Below, in pieces: positions 54,572 through 64,000 of a DNA stretch of 64,000 nucleotides (position 1 is its first letter; each line of letters opens with the position of its first letter). The notes under the pieces are model-generated. The model was not told the DNA's origin and did not search any database. It worked only from the letters and a program-made list of their open reading frames with translations. A program made the translations under genes and the position numbers. The DNA lies in contig JAJEJC010000007.1 of the NCBI GenBank assembly GCA_022828105.1, positions 330,885-394,884 of the forward strand, written 5' to 3'. This stretch comes from Dehalococcoidia bacterium (lineage in GTDB: Bacteria > Chloroflexota > Dehalococcoidia > Bin125).

Positions 54572-55813
54572 ATGACTACTGAGCGCCCGCGTACGAAGGA
54601 CATGGCCCTGCGCGAACGTGCCCGCGCCGTGATTCCCAACGGCATGTACGGCCACCAGAACGCGTCGATTCTGCCGCCCAACTTCCCCCAATTCTTCTCG
54701 CGAGCCGACGGCGCCCACCTCTGGGACGCCGACGGCAACAGGTACATCGACTACATGTGCGCCTACGGTCCGATCCTGCTCGGCTACCGCCATCCCGGGG
54801 TCGACCGCGCGGCCGCCGAAGTCCAGGACGCGGGCGACTGCATGAACGGTCCCACCGAGAAGATGGTCGAGCTGGCCGAGTTGCTCGTCGACATCACGCC
54901 CTGGGCCGACTGGGCCTGGTTCGCCAAGAACGGCACGGACGCCACCGTCTACGCCGCCTCGCTCGCCCGCACGGCGACCGGCAGGAATGCAATCCTGCGC
55001 GCCGGGGGCGCCTACCACGGCGCTTCGCCGACCTGGATGGCGGGCGGTCCCGAGGACTCCGCCGAGGGAATGATCGAGTACACATTCAACGACCTCGCTT
55101 CGGTTCGCGCCGCGCTCGACGCCGCCGAGGGCGCCGCCGCCGCCGTGATCGTCTCCGCCTTCCGCCACGATGTCGGCTACGACCAGGAGCTGCCCACGGT
55201 CGAGTTCGCTCAGGGAGTCCGCGACCTTTGCGACACGAACGGAATCCTGTTGATCCTCGACGACGTGCGCGGCGGCTTCCGCATCGACATGGCCGGCAGC
55301 TGGGCCCCGCTCGGCATCGACCCAGACCTGAGCATCTACTGCAAGGCGATCGGCAACGGCCACCCGATTTCGGCGCTGTTGGGTCGCGATCACCTGTCCG
55401 AGGCGGTCGCTGCGACCTTCGCCACCGGCTCCTACTGGTTCACGGGAGCACCCATGGCTGCCGCGCACGCCACGATCACCGCGATGCAGGAAACCGATGG
55501 CATCGCCCGCCTCGACCGGATCGGCACAGCCCTCCGCGAGGGCTGGCAGCAGGCCGCCGACGCTCACGGCGTCGGCATCCGCCAGACCGGCCCGGTTTCG
55601 ATCCCGTTGATGCTCTTCGACGGCGACGATTTCAGCACCCGCGATGTGCCCCGCGCCTACCGATTCTCCGCCGAACTCGCCGATCGCGGCGTCTACCTGC
55701 ATCCCGTGCACAACGGATTTCTCTCGACCGCCATCAGCGACGAGGACATCGCCCACACGATCGAAGCCTCGAACGAGGCCTTCGGCGTCATTGCCGCGGA
55801 GTTTTCCGGCTAA
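54572..55813 (+). CDS. class III aminotransferase (glutamate-1-semialdehyde aminomutase-like)
   Basis: DADGNRYIDYMCAYGPILLGYRHP, WFAKNGTDATVYAASLARTATGR, ILDDVRGGFR, YCKAIGNGHPISALLG. Confidence 0.88.
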   Translation: MTTERPRTKDMALRERARAVIPNGMYGHQNASILPPNFPQFFSRADGAHLWDADGNRYIDYMCAYGPILLGYRHPGVDRAAAEVQDAGDCMNGPTEKMVELAELLVDITPWADWAWFAKNGTDATVYAASLARTATGRNAILRAGGAYHGASPTWMAGGPEDSAEGMIEYTFNDLASVRAALDAAEGAAAAVIVSAFRHDVGYDQELPTVEFAQGVRDLCDTNGILLILDDVRGGFRIDMAGSWAPLGIDPDLSIYCKAIGNGHPISALLGRDHLSEAVAATFATGSYWFTGAPMAAAHATITAMQETDGIARLDRIGTALREGWQQAADAHGVGIRQTGPVSIPLMLFDGDDFSTRDVPRAYRFSAELADRGVYLHPVHNGFLSTAISDEDIAHTIEASNEAFGVIAAEFSG

Positions 55814-57741
55814 CGAGCGCCGTTGCGGCCCGAGACGAGCGAGATAGCCAGGCCGACGCCGGCGCCCAGGATCGCGCTCGCGACCATCACGCGTTTCAGG
55901 CTGGGCGCACTGTCCGAGCCGTTGCCTGTGCTGCCACCGTGCGACGACGCATCTCGCAGCGACGCGTACTGTCCGCGCAACTGGAGATCGTCGAAGCGCT
56001 CCGGCGGCAGTGATCGCAGACCGCCGTTGTGTTGCAGCTTGGGCTTCGGCTCGAGGATCGGGAACTCGATCACGCGTGCCTGGCTCGAGTTCCCCCATTG
56101 CAACGACTCCGATTCCGGAGCCGGCTCGGGGCGTTCGACGTCCACGGCCGTCGGCATGGCCGCGCTGCGCAGCGGTATCTCCCGCATGCGCAGGATTGCG
56201 AGCACCGAGATGAAGACGATCGCCGCCGCGAGCAGAAAGTTATCGGTGATCGCCGTCGCCACGGCTGTCTGTACCTGCGGCTCCGCCACCGACCAGACCT
56301 CGGCGCCGAGGTCTGCAACCAGCGACTCACGAAACAGCGGATCGACCAGCTTCTCTGGTTGAATCACATCGACCAGATCGGGAGCCAGCCGCTCCATCAA
56401 TCCGTTCGCCAGTCGCGCATTGAACAGCGCGCCCACGACGCCGATGCCGATCACGCCGCCGACCTGTTGGAAGAATTGGCTGAAGGCCGAGACGATGCCC
56501 AGGAACTTCTGCGGCGCGGCGTTCTGCGACGCGATCGACATCACCGGCATCATTAGACCCATGCCGATCCCGAACAGGAACATCCGCCCCAGCACGCCGG
56601 GGATCGTCGTGTCGCGCGTCATCGTCGAGAGCAGCAGCATCGAGCTGAACATCATCAGCGAGCCGGTAACGGCCAGGATCTTGTAGCGCCCGGTGCGCGA
56701 CATGATCTGTCCGGAGACAATCGATCCTGTCACCGAGACCAGGATCATTGGCCCCATCACCAACCCGGCTGTCGCCGCATCCACGCCGATCCCGACCTGC
56801 AGGTAGAACTGCAGGTAGACGAACACCCCCATCATGCCCACGCCGATGAAGAAATTGACCACGGCCGCCGTGGCGATGGTCTGAATCCGGAACAGTTGCA
56901 GGGGGACGATCGGCTGTTCGGCCCGTTGCTCGACGCGGATGAAGACCATCAGGCCGATGGCGGAGACGACGAACAACAGCAGCGTCTGCGGCGCCAACCA
57001 GCCCCACTGCGAGGCAAGGCTGAGGGCGATCATCGCCGGAATCAGCGTGACGGACAGCGTCAGGACACCGGCGGCGTCGACCCGGAACTTGCGCCTGGGC
57101 GGCCGCAGCCAGGGCATCTTGAAGGCCACGACCGCCAGCACCAGCGGTCCCAGCAACAGCATGATCCAGAAGACCCAGCGCCAGTGCAGCGCCTCGGTCA
57201 GCACCCCGCCCAGCGGCGCGCCGATCAGGCTGCTGAGCGCGAAGACGCCGCCGAACAGGCCGATGAAACGTCCCCGCTCAGCCGGCGCATAGAGGTCGCC
57301 GACGACCGAGAAGGTCGCCGTCATCAGGATCGCCGCGCCGACGCCCTGCACGGCGCGGAAGGCAATCAACTCATAGATGCCCGGCGCAAAGCCGCACAGC
57401 GCCGAACCGATCAGGAAGACGGTCATGCCGGTCAGCAGGACCGGTTTGCGCCCGAACGTGTCGCTCAGCGTGCCCGCGATCGGGATCGTCACGACCTGCG
57501 CCATGATGAACGACTGCACCAACCAGGGGTACAGCTCGAGGCCGCCCAGGTCAGAGACGATCTGCGGCATCGCCGGGCTGACCACGCTCTGTTCGAGCGC
57601 AGCCATGAACATGCCCAGCATCGCCCCGATGATGATCAGCCGCTTGGTCCGGACCGGCAGGTCGATGCCAAGCGGCCGCTGGTCGTCCGGCATGGACTGC
57701 GAAGCAACGTCGGTGTCGGTACGGGAACCCTGAACAGCCAT
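55810..57741 (-). CDS. MFS transporter, DHA2 (14-TM) type
   Basis: MFMAALEQSVVSPAMPQIVSDLGG, AGTLSDTFGRKPVLLTGMTVFLIGSALCGFA. Confidence 0.88.
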   Translation of the reverse strand: MAVQGSRTDTDVASQSMPDDQRPLGIDLPVRTKRLIIIGAMLGMFMAALEQSVVSPAMPQIVSDLGGLELYPWLVQSFIMAQVVTIPIAGTLSDTFGRKPVLLTGMTVFLIGSALCGFAPGIYELIAFRAVQGVGAAILMTATFSVVGDLYAPAERGRFIGLFGGVFALSSLIGAPLGGVLTEALHWRWVFWIMLLLGPLVLAVVAFKMPWLRPPRRKFRVDAAGVLTLSVTLIPAMIALSLASQWGWLAPQTLLLFVVSAIGLMVFIRVEQRAEQPIVPLQLFRIQTIATAAVVNFFIGVGMMGVFVYLQFYLQVGIGVDAATAGLVMGPMILVSVTGSIVSGQIMSRTGRYKILAVTGSLMMFSSMLLLSTMTRDTTIPGVLGRMFLFGIGMGLMMPVMSIASQNAAPQKFLGIVSAFSQFFQQVGGVIGIGVVGALFNARLANGLMERLAPDLVDVIQPEKLVDPLFRESLVADLGAEVWSVAEPQVQTAVATAITDNFLLAAAIVFISVLAILRMREIPLRSAAMPTAVDVERPEPAPESESLQWGNSSQARVIEFPILEPKPKLQHNGGLRSLPPERFDDLQLRGQYASLRDASSHGGSTGNGSDSAPSLKRVMVASAILGAGVGLAISLVSGRNGAR

Positions 57742-57865
57742 GGCAAGATGTTTCGAGCCTGCGAACTAACTGCAGCCTACGCACGCCTCCAACGTCAATC
57801 AACGCCGCACACCCGCGTCTGCCAGTGCTAACCTGACAACACTTCCGATCTCGCCAGCGAAAGGT

Positions 57866-59056
57866 ATGTCAGCGATGGCTGAGATGATCTGCGACCGAAT
57901 CAAGGTGATCGACTCCGACACCCACGTGTCCGAACCGGAGACGCTGTGGACGGACCGCATCTCGACCAGGAAGTGGGGCGACCTCGTCCCCCACGTGATC
58001 TTCGACCCGGAAATCAACGAGGACCGTTGGGTGATGGGCGGCAAGAAATTCATGCCCACGGCCGGCGCTGCAATGGCCGGCTGGAAATCGCCGCCGCCCG
58101 ACCACCCGCCCAGCCTCAAGGAAGCCGACCACGGCAGCTGGGAGATCCGCGAACGACTGCAGCGGATGGACGAGTACGGCATGTACGCCCAGGTCGTCTA
58201 CCCCAACGTCGGTGGCTTCGGTTCGGGCAACTTCCTGCAGATGACCGACGACGAGCTGCGTCTCGACTGCGTCCGCGCCTACAACGACTTCCTCGTCGAC
58301 TGGACGTCGGTCGAGCCTTCGCGCTTCATCCCGATCATGGCGATGCCCTTCTGGGACGTGCAGGCTTGCGTCGACGAGATGCAGCGTGCGTACGACCGCG
58401 GACACCGCGGCGTGCTAATGACCAACCAGCCCGACACTTTCGGTCTGCCCCGGATCACCGACCGGCACTGGGACCCGCTCTGGAACCAGGCCCAGGACAT
58501 GGGTCTGTCGATCAACTTCCACATCGGCTCCGGCGACCTCACCGAGGTCCGCAATGCCAACGTCGATAACGGACGCCAGGCGGCCTACGCCAAGATCACC
58601 GTCAAGCTCTTCCTCGACAACTCCAACGCCATTCTGGACATCATCCTCTCGGGCATGTGCCACCGCTTCCCCGAGCTCAAGTTCGTCTCCGTCGAGTCGG
58701 GCGTCGGCTGGATCCCCTATCTGCTCGAGGCGATGGACTGGCAGTGGCTCAATTCGGGTTGCCGCGAAGAACACCCCGAGATGGACCTGCTGCCCTCTGA
58801 GTACTTCCGCCGCCAGTGCTATGGGTGCTTCTGGTTCGAAGAGGACTCGGTGCTCAAGGCAATCGAGCAGTTCGGCTCCGAGAACTTCCTCTTCGAGACC
58901 GACTTCCCGCACCCGACCTCGATGTCGCCGGGACCGAACAGCATTGCCCGCAACCCCAAGCAGCATGTAGAGGAAGTCCTCAGCGTCCTGCCCGAGGAGG
59001 ACCTGCTCAACGTCCTCCAGCGCAACGCCGCCAAGGTCTACAACTTCCAGGTGTAG
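57866..59056 (+). CDS. amidohydrolase family metal-dependent hydrolase
   Basis: VIDSDTHVSEP, NFHIGSGD, FVSVESGVGWIPYLLEAMDWQ, FLFETDFPHPTS. Confidence 0.88.
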   Translation: MSAMAEMICDRIKVIDSDTHVSEPETLWTDRISTRKWGDLVPHVIFDPEINEDRWVMGGKKFMPTAGAAMAGWKSPPPDHPPSLKEADHGSWEIRERLQRMDEYGMYAQVVYPNVGGFGSGNFLQMTDDELRLDCVRAYNDFLVDWTSVEPSRFIPIMAMPFWDVQACVDEMQRAYDRGHRGVLMTNQPDTFGLPRITDRHWDPLWNQAQDMGLSINFHIGSGDLTEVRNANVDNGRQAAYAKITVKLFLDNSNAILDIILSGMCHRFPELKFVSVESGVGWIPYLLEAMDWQWLNSGCREEHPEMDLLPSEYFRRQCYGCFWFEEDSVLKAIEQFGSENFLFETDFPHPTSMSPGPNSIARNPKQHVEEVLSVLPEEDLLNVLQRNAAKVYNFQV

Positions 59057-59084
59057 ACACCAGGGCAATCGCACGACTCAACCG

Positions 59085-59127
59085 CCGCGCCGGGCTCCTG
59101 CGGGAGCCCGGCGCGGTACTTTTGTTT
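59085..59127 (+). terminator. Rho-independent terminator
   Basis: ccgcgccgggctcc-tgcg-ggagcccggcgcgg followed by tacttttgttt. Confidence 0.85.
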
Positions 59128-59200
59128 CACGTTCAGCGATGGGCGGGTGAATCGGGCTCTCTGTGAGATGTACTCTGCCTCTTGGAGAAGCGATGAAGCC

Positions 59201-59755
59201 ATGACCACCGAGACCAACTTGCTCACCGCCGACGACCTGTTGCGGCTGCACAGCAAGGGTGTACGCGGAGAGCTCATTCAGGGAGTGCTGTGCGAAACCA
59301 TGTCTACGGGAGTCGAGCACGGCGAGATTGTGATGGAGCTGGGTCGGCATCTTGGGAACTTCGTCGTTCCTCGGCGACTCGGCCGTCTAATCGGATCTGA
59401 CTCGGGCATCCGATTGGAACGCGCGCCCGACACGGTGCGCGAGCCGGATGTTGCATTCATCTCGGCCGATCGAATGCCGTTAGGCGAGCGGATTACTGCC
59501 TACTCGGATGTCGTGCCCGACCTGGTGGTCGAAATCGTCTCGCCCAACGATGACTCGGACAACGTCTTCAACAAGGCGCGGATGTGGTTGAGCTTCGGCG
59601 TACGGCTGGTCTGGGTCGTGCAGCCCGAGACTCGCAGCGTGGAAGTGCATCGGTCTGGGGCAGCGGTGGTCGTCGTCAGGGAAGATGGGCAACTCGACGG
59701 ACTGGATGTTCTGCCCGGCTTCACCTGTCCCGTGGCCTCGATCTTCGGCTCCTAG
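59201..59755 (+). CDS. Uma2/DUF820-type PD-(D/E)XK family protein
   Basis: LTADDLLRLHSKGVRGELIQGVLCE, VREPDVAFISADR, PDLVVEIVSPNDDSDNVFNKARMWLSFGVRLVWVV. Confidence 0.85.
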   Translation: MTTETNLLTADDLLRLHSKGVRGELIQGVLCETMSTGVEHGEIVMELGRHLGNFVVPRRLGRLIGSDSGIRLERAPDTVREPDVAFISADRMPLGERITAYSDVVPDLVVEIVSPNDDSDNVFNKARMWLSFGVRLVWVVQPETRSVEVHRSGAAVVVVREDGQLDGLDVLPGFTCPVASIFGS

Positions 59756-59858
59756 TCGCCACATTCGAATTTGCTGGGCATTCGCTACACTGCCGACTGA
59801 ACCACAGAGACAGGGTGCGTCTGTGATTTGGCGCGCCTCAGAGAGAGGAAATCGAACG

Positions 59859-61163
59859 ATGGAAATGCAGAATGTCGTCATCGTTGACGGCGCTCGTTCC
59901 GCCTTCACGCGCGGCGGCCGCGGCGCGTTCACGGCGACCCGGATGGACACCGTCGGCGTCCAGGTGCTCCAGGAGCTCCTCAGCCGCTACCCGCAGCTTT
60001 CCCCGCACGATATCGAAGATGTCGGCATGGGCTGCGTCGGCGGCGTGGCCGAACTCGCCGGCATCGGCGCCAACCACATCGTGCGGCTCGCCGGCCTGCC
60101 CGAGTCGGTTTGCACGTTCGACTCCAACCGACAGTGCGGCTCCTCGATGGAGACCATGCACCGCGTCGCGCAGGAGATCATGGTCGGCGCGATTGACGTC
60201 GGCATCGCGCTCGGCGTCGAGCGCATGGGCCGACAGCTCGGCGGCGGCGGCGGCGCAGAGCCGAACCGGATCACCGAGTTCAACCAGGAACGCCACCAGA
60301 TGACCGAGGCGCAGCGCAACCTCGCGCCCGACCACGGCCTCGACTTCTCCGTGCCGATCCCCGACGAGATCCTCGACTCCTCGCCCGTCTGCTCGATGCT
60401 GCAGACCGCCCAGAACGTGGCCGAGATGTACGACATCTCCCGCGAGACCCTGGACGAGTTCGCGGTCGAGTCGCACCGCAAGTACGGCGAAGCGCTGGCC
60501 AACGGCTTCTACGAGGGCGAGATTGTCCCGATCGAGGTCGAGCGCCCCGTCTTCGACGAGGAAGGCAACCTGCTGCTCGACGAGCGCGGCGAACGCGCCG
60601 TCGTCTCGGTCGACGAGGGCTACCGCCCGGGCACGAACTTCGAGGGTCTCAGCGGTCTGCGCACCGTGCGCGGCACCGTCTCGCACACGCAGAGTGAGAT
60701 CCGCATTACCGCCGGCAACTCCTGCCCGACCAACGACGGCTTCACCGCCGCGCTGCTGATGAGCGAGCGCAAGGCGGACGAGCTCGGCCTCGAGCCGCTG
60801 GCTCGGATCGCCGGCTTCGGCGTCGGCGGCGTCAAGCCGCAGGTCATGGGTCTCGGCCCGATCCCGGCGACCCGCAAGGCGCTGGCCCACGCCGGCATCG
60901 ACGCCTCCGAGATCGACCGCGTTGAGTTCAACGAAGCCTTCGCCGCACAGGTCATCCCGTCGGTGAAGGAACTTGGCATCGAGATGGACAAGGTCAACGT
61001 CAACGGCGGTTCGCTGGCCATTGGTCACCCGCTCGGCGCGACCGGCACCCGACTAGTCACGACGGTCGCCCGCGAGCTCAAGCGCTCCGGCAGCCAGTAC
61101 GGTCTGGCCACCCAGTGCATCGGCGCGGGCATGGGCATCAGCACGATTATCGAGGCTGTCTAG
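59859..61163 (+). CDS. thiolase family protein (acetyl-CoA acetyltransferase-like)
   Basis: VIVDGARSAFTRGG, SNRQCGSSMETMHRVAQEI, VNVNGGSLAIGHPLGATGTR. Confidence 0.94.
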   Translation: MEMQNVVIVDGARSAFTRGGRGAFTATRMDTVGVQVLQELLSRYPQLSPHDIEDVGMGCVGGVAELAGIGANHIVRLAGLPESVCTFDSNRQCGSSMETMHRVAQEIMVGAIDVGIALGVERMGRQLGGGGGAEPNRITEFNQERHQMTEAQRNLAPDHGLDFSVPIPDEILDSSPVCSMLQTAQNVAEMYDISRETLDEFAVESHRKYGEALANGFYEGEIVPIEVERPVFDEEGNLLLDERGERAVVSVDEGYRPGTNFEGLSGLRTVRGTVSHTQSEIRITAGNSCPTNDGFTAALLMSERKADELGLEPLARIAGFGVGGVKPQVMGLGPIPATRKALAHAGIDASEIDRVEFNEAFAAQVIPSVKELGIEMDKVNVNGGSLAIGHPLGATGTRLVTTVARELKRSGSQYGLATQCIGAGMGISTIIEAV

Positions 61164-61196
61164 GGCAACTGACCACCCGGACATCCTCAACCACGC

Positions 61197-61227
61197 AGAG
61201 GGCACGGGCGTACCGCCCGTGCCCTCT
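61197..61227 (+). terminator. Intrinsic terminator-like hairpin
   Basis: agagggcacgggcg-tac-cgcccgtgccctct. Confidence 0.75.
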
Positions 61228-61290
61228 TGCATCTCATTGATGTACGCCTAGCCTGTGAGCAATCGAACACCATCATCGGAAGGCAATGAC

Positions 61291-62550
61291 ATGTTCCGAA
61301 ACCAATGGCGACTCGTCAGTCTGGCGCTGCTGGGAGTAATCGCGATTGTCGCAGGTGCGGTGTACGCCACGTCCGACGGTGACGCCGAAATCCGAGTGGC
61401 GACCATGCGCCACGACGACGGCCGCGTTGAGGTCGCCGTCCAGCAACGCGACGCTAGCGGCGGCTGGGGCGAACGGCAACTGCCCGTGGCGCGCTTCCTG
61501 CCGCCCGGGGTCACCGGCGAATGGCGCGTGTCATCGCCCGTCAACGTCCTGGCGGCGGCCGGTGGCATGAGCGGCGACGCAACGTCGACCGAAGCGCCCG
61601 CCGAACTCCACTGCATCGTCCATCACGGATCAGATGTCGATCAGTTCTGGCTCGCTTTCAATGGGTTCGCCCAAGGCGGCGCTGCCGGACTTGGTGTGGC
61701 CAATGTCGAGATCCACGGCGAGCCGATCGTTGCTGACCAGGCTGCGGCAATCGCAGACTGCGTCGAGCGCGGCGCGGTCAGCATCGCCTCAACGATTCCC
61801 GATCTTGATGGCCTGCAGGCCGCCCTCATTGGTGCGCGTTCGAGTGGCGCAATTCTGATTACCTTCAACTCCGGCGCCGATGTCGCGGGACTCGTCGGCT
61901 CGACCGTTCACTACGGCCTCGACGACCATGCTGCCGGACAACTCGCCGGCCGCGAGTTCAACAACGCCGGCGCGACCGGAACGATCCTCTGCGTGCTTCA
62001 CGAGCCGGTCAACATCGGCCTCGAAGACCGCTGCGTAGGACTCGACAGCACCTACAACGGCGAGGTCCAGCGTCTGCAACTTCCAGCCGATGCCCTGATC
62101 AATCCTCAAGCCACGGGGACGGCTATCGCAGGAGGAATCATGACTCATGAGGCAGCAGGTGTTGTGGTGCTCAACGGAGCCCTCGCCCCGCTTGCCACCG
62201 GGACCGTTGCCCAGATTCAAAGCGACGCGTTGGTCGGAGTCATTGGCGCGTCCATCGCGGCGCCGTTCCTGGTAGACGACGGCGCTTTGCTCTTCGCGAT
62301 CGACGACGGTAGCCAGGTCCAAGCGACCCATGTGACGCTGGCAATCAAGAACGTCGACGCGAACCCCGCAGCACGGACACTGCTGGCTCTGTCGGCCAGC
62401 CAGGCCCAGGGCACGACCTTGATGCTGATGCGGCCGCTGGTGCTGAATCAGGACTACATCAGCAACCTGCCGGCCGACTGGAGAGCGCAATCCTGCGCCC
62501 TGGTCAACCAACTCGCCCCGCAACTCGCGTCAGCGTTCTGCGGCCAGTAA
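61291..62550 (+). CDS. periplasmic sugar-binding-like protein with additional N-terminal domain
   Basis: N-terminal TM/signal LVSLALLGVIAIVAGAVYA; substrate-binding fold FNGFAQGGAAGLGVANVEIHGEPIVADQAAAIADCVERGAVSIASTIPD. Confidence 0.65.
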   Translation: MFRNQWRLVSLALLGVIAIVAGAVYATSDGDAEIRVATMRHDDGRVEVAVQQRDASGGWGERQLPVARFLPPGVTGEWRVSSPVNVLAAAGGMSGDATSTEAPAELHCIVHHGSDVDQFWLAFNGFAQGGAAGLGVANVEIHGEPIVADQAAAIADCVERGAVSIASTIPDLDGLQAALIGARSSGAILITFNSGADVAGLVGSTVHYGLDDHAAGQLAGREFNNAGATGTILCVLHEPVNIGLEDRCVGLDSTYNGEVQRLQLPADALINPQATGTAIAGGIMTHEAAGVVVLNGALAPLATGTVAQIQSDALVGVIGASIAAPFLVDDGALLFAIDDGSQVQATHVTLAIKNVDANPAARTLLALSASQAQGTTLMLMRPLVLNQDYISNLPADWRAQSCALVNQLAPQLASAFCGQ

Positions 62551-62574
62551 TCGGCCAAGGTGTCGTAGCAATCC

Positions 62575-62604
62575 AAGAGGGCGGGCCAATCGGCCCGCCC
62601 TCTT
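62575..62604 (+). terminator. Intrinsic terminator-like hairpin
   Basis: aagagggcgggcc-aatc-ggcccgccctctt. Confidence 0.75.
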
Positions 62605-62685
62605 CGGTCTCTACGACTACCAAGCACCGATTGGTCTTCGGTAAACGTAGACTGCAAGAGGACACTTCCAGAGGAGCAGATCACC

Positions 62686-64000
62686 ATGGTCACCGAGACA
62701 CGACCCGCGACGCCCGTTGGCGTTAGCCATCCGCTTGACCCACTGACCCCCGATGAAATCTCGGCGGCATCACAGATTGCCGCCTCGCACGAGCCACGCG
62801 ACGGCTGGCGATTCCCGCTTGTCGCTCTTGACGAGCCGTCCAAGGACATCGTGCGCGGATTCTCCGACGGCGACGCCCTCGAGCGGCGGGCGCTGGTGCT
62901 GTTGCACGACATCACGAGCGGCGATTCCGTCGAGTGCCTCGTCGACCTGGCTTCCGAATCGGTGGTCCGTTGGTCGCCGCTGGTCGGTCACCAGCCGTTC
63001 CCGCTGATGGAAGAGTTCGGCCGCGCCATCGAGGCGGTCAAGTCGGACTCGCGCTGGCTGGCGGCGATGAAGAAGCGCGGCTACTCGGACGAGCAGATCG
63101 AGTTGATCCAGGTCGACCCCTGGCCGGGCGGCAACTTCGGCACGGCCTGGGAAAACGAGCACCGCACGCTCAAGGCAATCTCGTACCTGCGCGACTCCGA
63201 GGAATCAAACGGCTACGGCCGCCCGATCGAGCACGTCATGGCCGTCGTCGATCTGGTCGCGAACGAAGTGATTGATGTCGTCGACGAGCCCGGGCCGCCG
63301 GCGCCCGACACGTCGCTCGACTACCGCTACAACGACATCGCGCCGCGCGAGGACCTGAAGACGCTCGACATCGTCCAGCCGGACGGCGTCTCCTTCACGC
63401 TCGACGGACACCTGCTCAGTTGGCAGAAGTGGCAGATGCGCGTTTCGTTGCATCCGCGCGAGGGCCTGGTCCTGCATCAGATCGCCTACAACGACGATGG
63501 CGAGCTGCGCCCGATTTGCTACCGCGCCTCGATGACCGAGATGGTCGTGCCCTACGGCGACCCCTCGCCGACGCAGTACTTCAAGAACGCATTCGACTCG
63601 GGCGAAGTCGGCGGTCTGGGCCGTCTGACCAACTCGCTTGAGCTGGGTTGCGACTGCCTGGGCGAGATCGTTTACATGGACGGCCACGTGACCAACGAGT
63701 TCGGCGGTTCGCGCACAATCAACAACGCGGTCTGCATCCACGAAGAAGACTTCGGCATCAACTGGAAGCACACCCGGGTCGAGAACGACATCCCGGTCTC
63801 CGAGGTGCGGCGCACCCGGCGGCTGGTCGTCTCGGCGATTGCGACGGTCGGCAACTACGACTACGGCTTCTATTGGATGTTCTACCCGGACGGCTCGTGG
63901 GAGCAGGAGGTCAAGGCAACCGGCATCGTGCAGACGATTGCCGCAGACCCCGACGACCCGCAGATCACGCGGCACATGATCGCTCCCGGCCTGGCCGCGC
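62686..64000 (+). CDS. primary (copper) amine oxidase, N-terminal part; runs off window
   Basis: Open frame from ATG 62686 to window end, absent from the ORF track because it has no stop; HPLDPLTPDEISAA..., LYDDG-like LVLHQIAYNDDGELRPICYRASMTEMVVPYGDP, SAIATVGNYDYGFYW (TPQ-site context). Confidence 0.93.
   Translation, partial: MVTETRPATPVGVSHPLDPLTPDEISAASQIAASHEPRDGWRFPLVALDEPSKDIVRGFSDGDALERRALVLLHDITSGDSVECLVDLASESVVRWSPLVGHQPFPLMEEFGRAIEAVKSDSRWLAAMKKRGYSDEQIELIQVDPWPGGNFGTAWENEHRTLKAISYLRDSEESNGYGRPIEHVMAVVDLVANEVIDVVDEPGPPAPDTSLDYRYNDIAPREDLKTLDIVQPDGVSFTLDGHLLSWQKWQMRVSLHPREGLVLHQIAYNDDGELRPICYRASMTEMVVPYGDPSPTQYFKNAFDSGEVGGLGRLTNSLELGCDCLGEIVYMDGHVTNEFGGSRTINNAVCIHEEDFGINWKHTRVENDIPVSEVRRTRRLVVSAIATVGNYDYGFYWMFYPDGSWEQEVKATGIVQTIAADPDDPQITRHMIAPGLAA

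Noticed and set aside
56896-57831. 311-aa plus ORF antisense to the MFS transporter
   Set aside because: Same antisense shadow pattern; the MFS frame has clear family motifs.

Overview
64 kb of GC-rich bacterial chromosome. It is densely coded, with most neighbouring genes only a few bp apart. The lineage is probably Chloroflexota, perhaps Dehalococcoidia or SAR202-like; this is inferred only from gene content (FMN-dependent LLM oxidoreductases, PhyH dioxygenases, CaiB/BaiF CoA-transferases, UGSC protein) and was not tested. The left half is mostly housekeeping: rsmI(partial)-metG-tatD; a polyprenyl synthase; a long minus-strand block nuoA-C-D-H-J-K-(DUF2007)-L-M-N-ybeY-dnaX-ebfC-recR-recO-fmdB; a cdaA-cdaR-der-plsY-gpsA-HEAT block; argF; comEA/comEC; tRNA-Leu(TAA); tRNA-Ser(TGA); and serS. 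The right half is mostly catabolic or accessory: LLM oxidoreductases, nucleoside hydrolase, RidA, VOC, MoaD+BNR pair, PhyH, a double CaiB/BaiF CoA-transferase, acyl-CoA dehydrogenase, class-III aminotransferase, thiolase, and a copper amine oxidase that runs off the window. Main hunt results: (1) a probable selenoprotein gene of the UGSC type, split by an in-frame TGA in the ORF track, with a SECIS-like hairpin directly after the UGA and a SelW/Rdx-like gene just upstream of it; (2) an HNH endonuclease cassette inserted at the 3' end of a polyprenyl-synthase gene, flanked by a 36-bp direct repeat so that both proteins end in the same IAEFVTQRDF* tail; (3) a palindromic repeat family, one double copy of which lies in frame inside tatD, with apparent compensatory changes between copies; (4) a nuo operon lacking nuoB and nuoI (and E/F/G); (5) a DnaX lacking the usual Cys4 zinc module.
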